A DNA stretch of 64,000 nt from Purpureocillium takamizusanense (lineage: Eukaryota > Ascomycota > Sordariomycetes > Hypocreales > Ophiocordycipitaceae): NCBI RefSeq assembly GCF_022605165.1, contig NC_063079.1, positions 134,001 to 198,000 on the forward strand, written 5' to 3'. Every line of letters starts with the position of its first letter. Position 1 is the stretch's first letter. The notes beneath the pieces were generated by a model, which made no database searches, was not told where the DNA came from, and saw only the letters and a list, made by a program, of their open reading frames with translations. This document shows positions 22,061 through 34,898 of the stretch, in pieces. A program made the translations under genes and the position numbers.

Positions 22061-23018
22061 AGAGGAGATCCCGCGTGAATATAGAATGGCCGGCCGTGTA
22101 CGAGTGAGAGGCAAAGATAGGGTGGGCTCTCTCTCTCTCCTCCCCTACTTTGCATATTGCGGCATTAGATGGACGTTACTGAGACCAGTGCTGCCAAGTA
22201 TCAGCTACTACTATAGATTGTGTTGAACTACGCGCAGCTGCTCTTTTGAATCACATCGGTCAAAGTGATGAGCGGCCAGACGCCATCATCATGCCTTTCT
22301 TTCCTACCGCCTTGTGCCACCCATCCTCGGACGGCCTTGTGCACCACCAACCTCAATATGTACGTAGACACGCCCGCAACGGGAAGACGGGCGCTGGCCC
22401 CCCCTTCCTTTTGGCCACATCTTGATGTGACAACAGCTCCAGCCAAGACCCAGGAGAGGCGCAACGAGTTCCGTCGACAGCTCAGGTAACCCCGACTCGC
22501 TCACCCCCAGACGTCTCGCCAGCGAGGGGAAAACGCCATGTCACATCTCATACCCAGCGCACCAGGCAGTCTTGACCAGCACGGTGGCGAGACGTGACTC
22601 GCAGCGGCATGCGCTGTCTCTCCGTCCGTGTCACGAGGTTGGGAGATGCAGCAGCTCCTTGAGATGCAACCAGCTCCCACCGCAGCAGCCGCCTCCTCCT
22701 CCTCCTCCTCCAGTCCCTTTCCCCGCGCCCACCCATCTCCATGGTTACACCACGAACCAGTTGCCGCGCTGCTCCCCTTAGCACAGCACAACCTTGAGAC
22801 ACGGCTGAGCACACCATCTCCGCCGGGGCAATCGAACCTGCGTTGAGCCACAGGAGGGGGGCGCACACTGGGCGGCTTCAGAGAGCGTTGCCGAGTGCAT
22901 CGCAACCATGTACAGATAAACAGCTTTACTCCCGTCACGGACCCCTTCCATCTCCCTCTCTCCATCGAACACGGACAGACAGCCTGCCTGTGCCATCAGC
23001 GTTGCTGCCCTTTCCGCC
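22061..23018. other. Intergenic, no gene recognised
   Basis: It contains a CCT tract near 22693-22710 and the promoter of the P450 gene. No coding signal found. Confidence 0.6.
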
Positions 23019-24799
23019 ATGGCGTGGGCAACCATCGCGAACCTCTGCTTTCTCGGCGTAGCGTACGTCGCCTGCACTTTTGTCTATCAAGTCGTGCACT
23101 ACCACTTCTTCCACCCGCTCGCCAGGTTCCCAGGCCCGTTCTGGGCCGGCGTCACGCGGCTATGGCTGGGATACCATAACATCATCGGGGACGAGCTGGA
23201 GACGTTTGCTCGGATCCACGAACAATATGGCACGTCTTCTCTCCTTCATGTTGCACGCCCCAGCGAAGAGCCAAAGCTCCTACACCCCAGCAAGCAAGCA
23301 GGCAACCAGACAAGCAAGCAACAAAGGCTAACAAAACCACGGCCATGTCGTCGTCGCCGCGGTATACAGGCCCCGTAGTCCGCATCACCCCAACGCTGCT
23401 CTACGTCCATCGCGCAAGGCACATCCCCGCCATCTACAGCCGCCGCGCCGACAAGTCGAGCTTCTACATCACGGGGGCCTGGGGCAAAGTCGAGTCGCTC
23501 TTCAACATGCGCGACGCCGGGGTCCACGCGCGCGCCCGCAAGATCATCGCCGTGCCGTACAGCTTCTCCAACGTGCAGCGCATGGAGCCGCTCGTCGACG
23601 AGCAGGTGCGGCGCTGGATCGACAGGATCGACGCGTCCTTTGCCGCACCGCCGCTGTGCCGCGAGTTCAACTTTGTGCCCTGGGCCTTTTACCTCGCCTA
23701 CGACGTCGTGTCCTCGGTGGGCTTCGGCGCGCCGATCGGCTTCATCGAGCAGGGCAGGGACGTCTTCGGGCTGGCGCGCTGCGTGGGCGACGGGATGCCC
23801 GTCTTTGGCCTCATGTCCATCTTTTGGCCGTTTACCGAGTGGATCAAGACGACGTTCCTGGGCAGGTATCTCGTGTCCAGCCCGCAGGACAAGACGGGCT
23901 TTGGGGTGGCTCTTCGCTTCCGAGACGAAGTCGTGGAGCAGCGCCTCAAGGATATTGCGGCGGGAAAGGCCAGCGACAGGAGGGACTTTTTACATCAGTA
24001 TGTTTGTCGATGTACCTACCACATGCCTGAATGACGCCCGTCGTCGTTGTCGTCCGAGACATGGGTTCTTCTTTTTTGTTTCCTTTCTCGTTAACCGGGG
24101 TCTAGCTTCCTGGAGGCTCGGGACGCCGACGGCAAGCCTCTCGACATCGAATACGTCAAGGCCGAGGCCAATCTGACCCTCGTCGCCGGCGGCAACACCG
24201 TCGGCAGCTCACTCAACTCGTTCCTCCAAAACATCCTCATGAGACCAGACGTGTACGAGAAGCTGACATCGGAAATCGACGACGCGACCAAGGCCGGCAA
24301 GCTCTCGGCCGCCATGCCGCAGCACGCAGAGGTCATGGAGCACTGCCCGTACCTCGTCGCCTGTCTGCGGGAGTGCATGCGCATCGACCCAGAGGCACAG
24401 ACGACCATGCCGCGCATCGTGCCCCCAGGCGGGCTCGAGCTGTCCGGCTACTTCATCCCCGCGGGAACCGAGGTGACGTGCAGCCCGTGGCACGCGCACC
24501 ACGACACGAGCATCTACGGCGACGACGTCGAGTCGTTCCGCCCGGAGCGCTGGATGTACGACCGCGACAGGGCCGTCGAGTATCTCAAGTACAGCATGAA
24601 CTTTGGCTCCGGCGTGCGGTCGTGCCTGGGCAAGGACCTCGCCATGATGCAGCTCTTCAAGGCGGGGATCCTGCTTCTGCGCTCGTTCCGCGTCGAGTTT
24701 GTGGATGAGCGGACGCCGGTGCGCCGTCGGATGAAGGGCGGGCTGCGTATCTTTGAGGAGATGAGGCTGAGGATCGAGCGGCGCGCGCCGGTGCTGTGA
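23019..24799 (+). CDS. Cytochrome P450 monooxygenase
   Basis: Three exons, 23019-23229, 23370-23997 and 24106-24799, 510 aa. The first intron (23230-23369) appears to be a GC-AG intron (donor GCACGT): joining there restores HEQYGPVVRITP, the invariant YGPVVRI block of fungal P450s, and no GT donor in phase does so. Residues 4-24 form the membrane anchor, followed by the proline-rich hinge FPGPFWAG. The I-helix reads LVAGGNTVGSS (the canonical acidic residue of AGxDT is Asn). ECMR is the ExxR motif, FRPERW the PERF-like motif, and FGSGVRSCLG the heme-binding Cys motif. It resembles the pisatin demethylase / benzoate hydroxylase-like CYP groups. Substrate unknown; it should act at the ER with a P450 reductase. 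Confidence 0.93.
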
Positions 24800-25431
24800 T
24801 GGAGCATGTTGTTGAAACCGAGAGGCTTACCTACCGACATCTCAGAAAGGCAATTCTGTTGGCGGCAAGGTCTCTAACTTAGTTGCTCCCATGTTTGGCT
24901 CGTCGCAACGCCCCCGTGGCTGTGACGGAAATTCACCAGAAGTCATCCCACACCATCATGTCAAGGCAACTCCCTGATAACTCTCATCACTCCACTTTCA
25001 GGTTCGCTCACGATGCATGCGGCTCCAGCCTGCCACGATCCTGGGGGAGGGATTCCCGCATAGTCAATCTCATTATTAGCGCCGTCCAATCAAGCGCGCA
25101 ATCAATGCTAGAGGGGGCCCTTGTAAGAATTGATTGCATTGATGCCAACAGTCTCTTTGTGCAGCCTTCATAGTGGATCTTACTACTACTACCATCGTAT
25201 TAGCGTCGGCGGTCTGGACCGGCTTCCAAAAGGAGGCTCTGCCGAGAAGCGCGGCTCCTTGAAGCGTTTTTGCTCATTTCCATCCATCTCTCGCTCACTT
25301 CACGCTCGTTCTTTTTCACCGGTCTTTGGAGCCGCACTCTGTCGTTATCGTGAGCCCAAAGACACGGAGCGTCTCTCGCTTTCAGCAGCCCGCCCTCTTT
25401 TCATCTACTCTTCTTTGAGACTTGTTGCCAG
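24800..25431. other. Intergenic, no gene recognised
   Basis: 3' flank of the P450 and promoter of the GH76 gene. No motif of note. Confidence 0.6.
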
Positions 25432-27178
25432 ATGAAGGGCTCGGCTGCCGTCGCCGCCCTCGCGGCGGTGGTTCTGTCGACGGTGGGACCGGCCGCGGCA
25501 AAGGAGTCGCTGTCGCTGGACTCTGATGGTGAGCATGCTCAAGCCAGCTGGTTGACGACGAGAACTCGCCATCTCAGTGCGAGCTATCGCTAGGGTTGGT
25601 TCGCTAATAAAAGGTCGTTCAACCGCAGACTCGACGAAACAGGCCGCCGGCACGCTGGCCCGAGACCTCATCCAGTACTACCACGGCAACGAGACGGGCC
25701 GCATCCCCGGCCTCCTCCCGGGCCCCCCTCCGTCGGGCGACTACTACTGGTACCAGGGCGCCGTCCTGTGGGGGAGCCTCATCGACTACTGGCACGCCAC
25801 GGGCGACGCGGCGTACAACAAGCTCATCGTCGACGGGCTGCTCTGGCAGCAGGGCCAGCTGTCCAACTTCATGCCCCTCAACTGGACGGCGCAGATGGGC
25901 AACGACGACCAGGGCTTCTGGGCCCTGGCGGCCATGCTGGCGGCCGAGCGCGGGCTGCCTAACCCCGTGTCGGGCGAGGCGCAGTGGCTCAACCTGTCGC
26001 GCAACGTCTTTGACAACCTGGTCGACAGGTACGACGACAAGACGTGCGGCGGCGGTCTGCGGTGGATGCTTACGTCGTTCAACAATGGCTACAACTACAA
26101 GAACAGTCAGCCCCTCCCTCCCTCCATCCCTCCCTCCCTCGTGGGCTCGCTCATTCCCTCGGGCTCCGACTGACTTGTTTTTACGTCTCCGTGTCCTGCA
26201 GGCATCTCCAACGGCGTCCTCTTCAGCCTCGGCGCGCGGCTGGCGCGCTTCACGGGCAACAAGACGTACGCCGACTGGGCGGACAAGACATGGAACTGGA
26301 TGACGGAGGTCGCCCTCATCGACTCCAAGTCGTACGCCGTGTACGACGGCGCCATGGTCACGGACGACTGCAAGAAACCGAGCAAAATCGAGTTTTCCTA
26401 CACGAACGCCATCTTCACCATGGGTGCGGCGTACATGTACAACTACGTGAGTGTTTCCCCCGTCCATCGCCTCTCGTGACACGCGATGGCACCGGACCAT
26501 TCTCGTGAGAGCAAGAAGTGAAAACACGATGCTGACCCGGGGAAACACGTGCAGACGGATGGAGACTCCAAGTGGCAGAAGCGCGTCGAGGGCCTCGCCA
26601 ACCACGGCGTCAAGACCTTCTTCCCCGACGGCGTCGCGACCGAAGTCTCATGCGAGCGGCAGGGCAGGTGCACAACCGATATGAAGATGTTCAAGGGCCT
26701 GCTGCACCAGTGGTACGCCGCGGCGACGCAGGTGGCGCCCTTTCTGGCGGGCACCATCGCGCCCGTGCTCAAGACGTCGGCGCGGGCCGCCGTCAAGACG
26801 TGCACGCACGGCAGCAGCGGGACGGGGTGCGACTTCGCGTGGGCCAACGGCACGACGACGACGACGGCGCACGAGGGCGAACAGGGCGCGAGCGAGGAGA
26901 TGAGCGCGCTGTCGGCCGTGACGTCGCTGCTGATGCCCGCGTCGGCGGCGCCGCTGACGGCCAAGACGGCCAAGTCGGGCGGCAACGGCGGCGGCGGCAA
27001 TGATGCTGGCAATGGGGGCGGCGGCGGCGGTGACGGTAAAAACGGCACGTCTGGCGGCGGAGACGGCGCAAAAAAGGACGGCTCGTCGGCGGGCATCAAG
27101 ACGGGTGTCGAGGGCTCCGTGATGGCGATGCTGACGGCGGCGTTTGTCGGCTCGGTCGTGTTGGGCGCAGTGCTGTAA
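25432..27178 (+). CDS. GPI-anchored GH76 alpha-1,6-mannanase-type protein (DFG5/DCW1)
   Basis: Four exons, 25432-25528, 25629-26105, 26202-26446 and 26555-27178, 480 aa. A signal peptide is encoded in exon 1 (KGSAAVAALAAVVLSTVG). The catalytic domain shows YYWYQGAVLWGSLIDYWHATGD, NFMPLNWTAQMGNDDQGFW (the paired Asp of GH76, about residues 124-125), GGLRW, SISNGVLFSLGARLARFTG and EFSYTNAIFTMGAAYMYNY. The C-terminus is Gly/Asn/Ser-rich, then ends in a hydrophobic tail (VMAMLTAAFVGSVVLGAVL), the signal for GPI attachment. Yeast Dfg5 and Dcw1 are thought to process the GPI glycan to link proteins to wall glucan and are jointly essential. Several N-glycosylation sequons (NET, NWT, NLS, NKT, NGT) are present. 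Confidence 0.93.
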
Positions 27179-27775
27179 GCAGTAAGCGCGTGTATCATCA
27201 CTACGTCAACTGAATGCGAGGGCCGAAGCCCGCGTGCTACTGTAATGATAAAGATTCAAAATGTCAGAAGGTGCCGAGAGGCAAGTGTGTGACGCCGCGC
27301 ATCTACTACTCTTTTGCAAAAAAGAGGGTGATGTTATTAGTGAAGAGGGATGATGCGCAAGACGGAAGTTGGCTTGCACGAGGAGACAGCGCATGCTACT
27401 GGTGCTCTGTGCTCCACTAACACCAGGGCACCTACCCGACCTTAGTAGTACTTCGTACCTGCTAACGGCGCCAATTACAGCGCCACATTGACCTTGAAGT
27501 ACCCAGAGGTACAGCGCCTTGTTGACGGGAGACGCACCTACCGTGAACCCGGCGCCCACAGGCTGCACCTCGCGCCTCACACGCCCACTGCCCATGCATC
27601 AATCATCAGCCCCCTCAACACCACGTCCCACATACCAGACATAGGTACTCTTCCATCGTCGTCGTTCCCCAACACATCACCCATCGCATCCCACCCCATC
27701 ACCAGCAATGGCAGCGTAGCCCCCCTCGCTCATCCACCCACCTCGCTCAGCAAGCAAGCACCTCCTCCTCCCGCC
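27179..27775. other. Intergenic, no gene recognised
   Basis: The open frame of the next gene extends upstream to 27488 but shows no conserved sequence. Contains its promoter. Confidence 0.55.
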
Positions 27776-28662
27776 ATGCCCCGCTCCGACGAGGCCCAGG
27801 CCTTCTTCTTCGCCGTCTACTCCGCCGTCCAGGAGATTCCCTACGGAAAGGTCACGTCCTACGGGCACATTGCCAGGCTCGTCGGCACGCGTGCGTCTCC
27901 ATCCCCAACCCTTCTTCTTCCTCCTCTTCTTACCTCTCCTTCCTTCTCCTCCTCCTCCCGCTTCTCTGTCTGCGGCCCTTTCCCATATGATGCGTGATGT
28001 TGCGTACTCCCCTACCCTGATGTCACGTTTAGACCCCAAGGCATGAATAGAACCTCCATCGTTCAACCCTAAAGACACACACTCGCTCACAGGACGTAAT
28101 AAACCCCACAACTGACATTCTCACGCACATCATCTATCACCGGACAGCCCAGCGCCCCCGTCAGGTCGGCGTCTGCATGAAGCACCTCCCCGCCGACCCC
28201 TCCGCGCGCTTCAACAACTCCAACGTCCCCTGGCAGCGCGTCATCAACGCCAAGGGCATCATCTCGCCACGGTACGTCTCATCCCATCACATGCCCACCA
28301 TCGTCCCCTGCATTCAGTCCCAACATTTCATCTCACCACCTTCCACCACTCACCCACTTACCCACTCACTCAACCCACGAACATCCATCCCCATCCCCAT
28401 CCCCATCAACACACCAACTACACACCCGCTAACCTCCCGTTGCCCCCTCCACAGCTCCCAGCCCGAAGGCGCCCGCAACCAGGCAGAGGCCCTCCGCGCC
28501 GAGGGCGTCGATGTCGCCCGCGGCGCCCTCGGCGAGCTGACGGTCGACTTTGACGAGTACGGCTGGTTCCCCCGCGCCTTGCCCTCGGGGGGCGATGGCG
28601 GCGCTCTCAGCAGCGACGACGACGACGGCGGCGGCGGCGAAGAGGCGGACGAGCAGGTCTGA
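27776..28662 (+). CDS. atl1: Alkyltransferase-like protein (ATL/Atl1), O6-alkylguanine repair
   Basis: Three exons, 27776-27890, 28148-28271 and 28455-28662, 148 aa. The first junction gives GTPQRPRQVGVCMKHLP, the recognition-helix region of the AGT DNA-binding domain; EIPYGKVTSYGHIARLVG precedes it. The active-site segment reads NVPWQRVINAKG: Trp replaces the acceptor Cys of the PCHR motif of methyltransferases, as in ATL proteins. Family knowledge: ATLs bind O6-alkylguanine, flip the base and pass the lesion to nucleotide excision repair without transferring the alkyl group. The usual His of PWHR is Gln here. The acidic C-terminal tail (DDDDGGGGEEADE) is an addition to the roughly 110-residue core. 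Introns contain CCAT and CT-rich tracts. Confidence 0.9.
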
Positions 28663-29428
28663 CGGCGGGCAGGAAGCACCTAGCGGACGTGCCTTATCCC
28701 CTCATCTTCCGTGACCCCCGCGCAGAGAGAGCACCCGCAGAGCAAAGAGGTCATCACCATCACACTAAAATAAGTGCAAATGGCACGAGAGCGGCACCAT
28801 CTATCAAGAAGCAGACGAGAGAAAAGGGTACAATTGACCATGTTCGTCACACTCATAGGCAATCTATACACACGGACACTACAACTGCTCTCTACGCATA
28901 TTCAAAGCTCGGCAGCTTCTCCTTCCGTCTTTTCCTCACCCACGCTTCTCAATAACACGCACGCCCGCTAAACCGCCACCCGTCCGTCTCCTCCCTCCTC
29001 TCACTCCCTTTGTTCGCGCCCCCGGCAGGGTATGATGATTGTATGTACGTGGTATTTGTGCCCGTCCACGCGACAGAAATATACGGCAAAGCAGTCATTC
29101 TCGCCCCAACTCCTAGCCGGTGCTTTGGGAAAATCCGACACGTGCCAAAAAAGTCGTTCGTCAAACATGGCGGGCGGCGGCGGCGCGAGCCTACCGGCCG
29201 CCCAGAACCGAACAAAAAAAGAGAAACGGAAAGGTGAAGAAAAAAAAACACCAGAGACCGCATTGGCCGTGAAAACGTAAACGTGTGCGACGTGATGTGA
29301 GCCGCGCCCACGGCGTCGACGACAGTGGGGCAGAGAAACTGAGAAAGAAAACAATGCCCGCAGCCCGTGTACCCTCATTCCGCGACGTTGTCCTTGCGCG
29401 ACGTCTTCTAGATGCCGCTCAAGCCCTC
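28663..29428. other. Intergenic between convergent ATL and kinesin genes
   Basis: No gene recognised. A-rich tracts near 29214-29250. Confidence 0.6.
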
Positions 29429-32400
29429 CTAGAAGCAGTTGAGACTGCCCTTCTTCTTCTTGCCCTTGTTAATGGCGTTCATCCTCTCCTCGAGCTGTCT
29501 CCTAGCAGCTTCGGCCGCCTGTCGCTTCTTTCGCTCCTCTTCGACCGCGTGCATGCTCCACCGGTGGTCCTGCTGCGACTCGGGCGGCGGACGCTCCCTC
29601 AGCTCCTTGACCTCGCCCTCGAGCTCCGAGGCGCGCTTCTTCCACGCGTCGCAGTCGGCCTTGACCTTCTTAGACTGCTTCTCGAGGTCCGTCAACGCCT
29701 CCTCCAGCGTCTGCGTGAGCTGCCGCTCGGCGAACAGGTGCTTCTCGATGGTCCGGATCCTAGCCTCGTGGTCCTCGGTGAGCTGCGAGATGTTGATGTT
29801 CTCCTTGCTGGCTGGCCGGGTAGACGTCGGCGATGTCGGCACCCCGTTGGTCGGAGACGTGCTTCGCGCCGCCGCGTTGGGGAGAGGCGGCAGGGGGATG
29901 GCCGGTGGCGGAGAAGGCAACGACGCGTGCGACGCGCTCTTCCGGATCGTAGAGTTGGAGTTGGACCGCTTCACGTCGCCCGTCACGGTGGCTTCCTGGT
30001 ACTTGGCCTGGTTTTCCCCATCAGCAACTGTCTGTTGACGCCCGCGCCTCCCGAAAAAGGGACCACTTACCTGCAGGGAATTGTGCTCCTCACGGATTGC
30101 CTCCAGTTCCGCCTGCAGCTTAGCCCGGGCAGACTTCAACTCCTCGAGCTGAGTGTTGCGCTCCGTCTGGAGCGTGCTCAGGCGGTTATTGGTCAGCTGT
30201 GCCTCGTCAAAGTTGTTCTGAAGCTGCTCCTCCAGCTCCTCCACCAGGCGACTGTGCTTCTTGTTCTTAATCTCGAGATCCGACATGCGGTGCTTGACAA
30301 ACGAGATTTGCTCCACCACTGTCGTCGGCGCCTTGTCCTTTTCCTCCGCCAACATGTCCGCCAATGCCGTCTTGGCCGTCTCGAGGTCACGCATAATCGT
30401 CTCGTTGATCTTTGTGAGCTCGGCAACGTGCGACTTCATCTCGCCGGCTTTGGATTGCTCCTCGAGGAGCGCCTTTTGCGCAGCCGCCAAGGTTTCAATT
30501 TGGCTCGCGAGCTTTTCGACGCTCACGTCCACCCCGAGGGCGGCGGCGGCCAAAGACGCGGCGTTCATCAGCTCGCTCCTGGCCTCGGCGAGCTCGGACT
30601 CCAGCTTCTGCACAGACTCGGCATGCTCCGACAGCAGAACCTCCACTTGTTCCTCGTAGCTCTTCTGCTCCAGGGTCTTCAGATCCGCAAGTTCCTTTGC
30701 ATGCTCCGCCTTGAGCTTCTCGAGTGCCTCCTGGTGCGCCTTGGTTGCTTCGCCATGGGCCGCAATTTGTTCCTCGAATTTGGTAACAAGCGTCTGGTGG
30801 CGCGTCACCTCCTCGGTGGCCTCGCCGTGGGCCTTTGTCACTTCCTCTAGCTCAGACTTGGAAGCGGCGTGGGCGCTCTCGAGCTCGGTCACCTTGGCCG
30901 CATTGCTGTGGATCATGGCCTTGTACTCGTCGATCTCGCTGCGGAGGAAATTGACCAGGTTCTGGTGCTTCTGCTCGACTTCCTTTGCCGCCTCGTCGTT
31001 CTCGGTGCCCGTCCTGTTTTGCAGCGTCGCCATTTCCTGGTTCATTGCAACCACCTGCGCCTCAAGCTGCTCTACCGTCGCTCGGAGCTCAGCTTCTGTC
31101 GCCCGCATTGAGTCGAGGACAGACTTATGCTTGTCCTCCAATCCGGCAAGTTCCGTCTGCAACTGACCGAGCTTCTCGCCATGCTCCTCCCGCTGTAGCT
31201 CTTCGTCTAGAGCAAGCACGGCGTCGCTTGACTCCTTGGCGGTCGCAGTTTGTTCCACGGATTTCCTGAGACTTTCTAGTTCCGATGTGAGCTCCTGTTC
31301 CCTGGTGGCGTGGGCCTCGCGCAGTTCTCGGAGTTGTTTCTCGTTTTGCTCAAGCTGGTCACGGAGCGTCGCGACCATGGACATGTCCATGGGGCCGGCC
31401 TTCAAGCTGGATCGCTCGCGGGTCAGTCCCGAAATGATGGTCATCTTAGTCTCCATCTCCTTCTTGGCTGCCGCGACGTCCGCCTCGAGCTCCAGGATGC
31501 GCTCGCTGCGAGAGTGAAGCTCATGCATTGCCGCGTTGATGTTGAGCTCAAAGTTCTGCATGACCTCGGGTTGTCCCTCGAAATTTTCGCTGGCAATGTT
31601 GCGCAGGGACGCAAACGAGCGGTGCGCGCGGTCAATCACCATCAGGGTTTGGCTCGACTTGCGACGGATGATGGGCGTAGACTGGCGCGAGGGCATCGCC
31701 TCCCTCTCCACGGCTCTGGCCTTGGAGACCTCTGTCTTGAGTTCTTCCACCATGTCCAGCGTCTCGTTGTGCTTTGTTTGAAGCGCAGCATACTTGCTCA
31801 GCAGCTCCTTCTCCGCAGCCTCCTTCTTGTCAGCCAGGGTGCGCAGCCGCTCAACCTCTTGCGTCAGCAACTCATCGTGGCCCTCTGTAAGGTCTTCGGT
31901 CGACACGGCCGGCTTAGTGGTGGCGGTTTCGTCTTCCGATGTCACGTCGGCATTCGATGTGTCGGCGGTCGCAGGCGATTCCAGGGCATATGACAATTCT
32001 GACGAGAGCGACCGCGACGTCGACGACCTGGGCCCGTTCTTGGTGTCCACGGATTTGGCGTCTGATGCGAACGAGTCTGGGCGAGCATTGGCGTCGGATA
32101 CCACTGAGATGACCGAGTCTCGAGCACGACTGGGATGGCGAGCTTCGTCGACCGCATCCTGGAGCGCGGCAAGGGCGCGCTGGGCCTCTTCGTACTTGGC
32201 ATGGAGGGTTGAAAAGTCGTTGAGGGTCGTTTCGTGCTCCACGCGCAGGTCGAAGAGCTCCTGCGTCACGCTCTCTAGCTTGTCGGCAACAAACATGTTC
32301 TGCGCAGGGGTTTGGCGCGCGGCCTCATCGGCAGCTTGACCGCCCATATCTGGTCTCTCCGTCATTTGGCTAGCGCCGTCGCCGGCATCCTCCTCGAAAG

Positions 32401-34898
32401 CCTCCCCCTCGTGCTCCACGTCGTCAGGGACCTCGTCGTCCTCGGGAATTGGTTCGTCCAGCTGACTTGCGCGGCTGACGTGCGACTGGCTGCGCGACCG
32501 GTTAGTCGAGACGCGTGCACGAGGAGCGCCGTTGGTGCCTTCGTGATCTTGCTTCTTGGCATCGTCGACGTGGTCAAGCTCATAGAGTAGCGCGTCGAGC
32601 TTTCCTAGACTTCGTTGCCGCTCGACCACTTGCTCCAGGCGATCAATCTCTCGTTGCATTAACTCCGCATCTTGATCCGCTTCAGCCAAGCGCTCTTCGA
32701 GGGTCGAGATGTAGTCCTCGCACGAGGCCTCATTCTCACGGACACGGGCGATTTCTTTGCGCAACTCCACGATGATTGTGGCATTCTTTTCCTCGCCGCT
32801 CGTGTGCCCGTCTAGCTTTGCCTCGAGGTCGTACAGGTAGTTCTCGGTGCTCGCTTCGCGGTCCATGAGCTTTTGCAGCCGCGACTGCAGCTGCGTGTTG
32901 ATCGTCTCGGCATAGGCACACTTAGTCTCCTTCTCGAGTAGATTCGTCTCCGTGCTGGACAGCGTGGCGCGGGTGTTTGACAGCGATTGTTCGAGCGACT
33001 GTATCGTCTTCTCGTACTCGAGGACCACCTGCTCAACGGCCTGGGCAAACGAGTTGGAGCGGTTGAGACGGTCGGTGGCACTGTCGCTTTCGGCCACTCC
33101 ATTGGCCTCCGATTCGCTTTCCCTGGCCTTGGCCATTTCCGCAATTAGCTTCGCATGTCTGTGACTCAGTGTGCTGTAGTTCTCCTGCACATCTAGCAGC
33201 TGGTTTTGCAGCTCGGCTTCGCGCTCGCTCTGCCTGTCGGTTCTGTCATTAGCAGCGGGAGCCCCGCGACGAGGGCTTCCTCCGCGGGTGGAGGCGCTTC
33301 TGATCTGTTCTCGAAGAAAATCGACTTCGGCGCGTAGTCGCTCGATGATTGCCTGCTTGTCGCCCTCCTCAATCTGCTGGATGCGCGGTTTCGACTGGAT
33401 GGCTCGCGCGCGCTGGGCGTACTGGACCGTATTCAATGTCTCGCTGAGGTGAAACTCGGCCGGTGTCACGCAGGCGATCATGTAGGTAATGGCATTGCCG
33501 CCAAGCGAATCTTGCAGCAGCCGGGTAAGTTTGGAATCGCGGTACGAGACGTGGGACCCAGATTGGCGTGACGAGAGCTGGCTGATGACTTTGCCGAGGG
33601 AGGCCAAGCCGGCGTTGATGGAGATGCCTTCCTTGGCGCGCTCGCCCTGCGCGCCCGTGTTCTTGAGCCTTTCGCTGCCGGCGAGATCGACAAAGTGAAG
33701 CTTGCTGTCGGTGGTCACGGAGATGTCTTGGCCCGTCATGGCCTCGATGGGCATCGAGAAGCGCTTGTTCTCATGGGCGGCGGGAGTCTGAAATTTGCTT
33801 CGGCGCTGAACGAGGTTCAAGGAGAAGACGGCGTGCGAGCGCGACGACTTGGCATTGATGGCGGTGGCATCGGTCTGTCGAATGGTCGAGCCAAAATTGA
33901 GGGCGCTCATCAAATCGTCAACGGATTCGATGTCGACCTGGTGGAGGCCAGTGAGGATGATGTTGCCCTTTGTGTCTTCACGAATGGCGACGTTACTGCG
34001 CTCGTGAGCGGGTGTGGCGTCGGGGAGGAGGAGATCGCGGAGCTGCTCATTGTAAATCTCGACGTAAGTGGCCTTGAGGGACCAGGAGCGGTCCCCGAGG
34101 ACGTTTTGCTGGCCGTAGCCACGCGGGGCACGAAGTTGAGACATGGAGTTGGACATCCTGTTCGGGTTGGAACCAGCCCTCCCGGTGCGGGGCGTCTCGA
34201 GCTTCTCGAAGAGGGCCATGGCGGCGCGAGGAATGACGCCTGCAACTGGAGTGTGAGCGGGCACGAGGCAGCAGGAATGCGGGAGAGGTGGGGAGGGGGG
34301 GTCCTACCCATCAAGTCTTCGTCATGCTGCTCGCTGGGGCCTGATGTTCCCATTGTATATGATTTGCCGGCGCCAGACTGGCCGTATGCGAGCAAGGAGA
34401 CATTGTAGCCTTGGGTGAAGGCCTGCACAGAGTCGGAAAGGTAGTTCCAGATGCCATCTTGCATAACCTCGGGGCTGAAGACGCGGTCGAAGACGAAGAG
34501 CTTGCGGCCCTGAGGAGAATCGATGGCGAGGCTCGTGTCAGACGTGGTCTGGACCATGGAGCGCTGGAAGCGCTGGGGGATGAGGTCATAGCCAGGGTCG
34601 TCGGGCTGGAGAGGCGGGCGCACACGGACAGCTGCGAAGGTTTGGGGGGTTAGCCGTGTGTTGAAGAGGCGCAAGACGGCGTCCTGACCGGCGGACTGTC
34701 GAGTGGCAGCGCGTCACGAGGGGGAGAAGACTCACCAACTTTGACAGCCGTCCGACTGTCGTCGTCGGAGGCGCGGCTGCCATTGCCAGGCTTGCTGCTG
34801 ATACTCATCCTGCTGGCACTCCTAGGTGCAGGTCTTGCGATCGCACTCAGGGGCCGCTGAGGCGGGTTTATTGGAGAGGCCGGCGGCGAGGATGCCAT
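29429..34898 (-). CDS. Kinesin-like motor protein with long coiled coil (kinesin-4-like)
   Basis: Four exons, 34898-34736, 34631-34308, 34239-30071 and 30007-29429, about 1,744 aa. The Met of MASSPPASP is taken as start; one at 34988 is also in frame. After a Pro/Ser-rich leader, the motor (about residues 53-445) shows AVRVRPPLQPDD, the P-loop AYGQSGAGKSYTMG, switch I NAKSSRSH, switch II FVDLAGSERLKNTG and YRDSKLTRLLQDSLGGNA. The rest is nearly continuous heptad-rich coiled coil with polar breaks, ending in a basic tail (INKGKKKKG). An N-terminal motor implies plus-end-directed movement on microtubules. The closest group by layout is kinesin-4 (KIF4/KIF21), assigned tentatively. The last intron (30070-30008, GTAAGT to CAG) is 63 nt, in phase and stop-free. 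Confidence 0.93.

Noticed and set aside
29285..30850. 521-codon plus-strand frame opposite the kinesin
   Set aside because: Leu/Arg/His-rich shadow of the coiled-coil coding strand; no motif.
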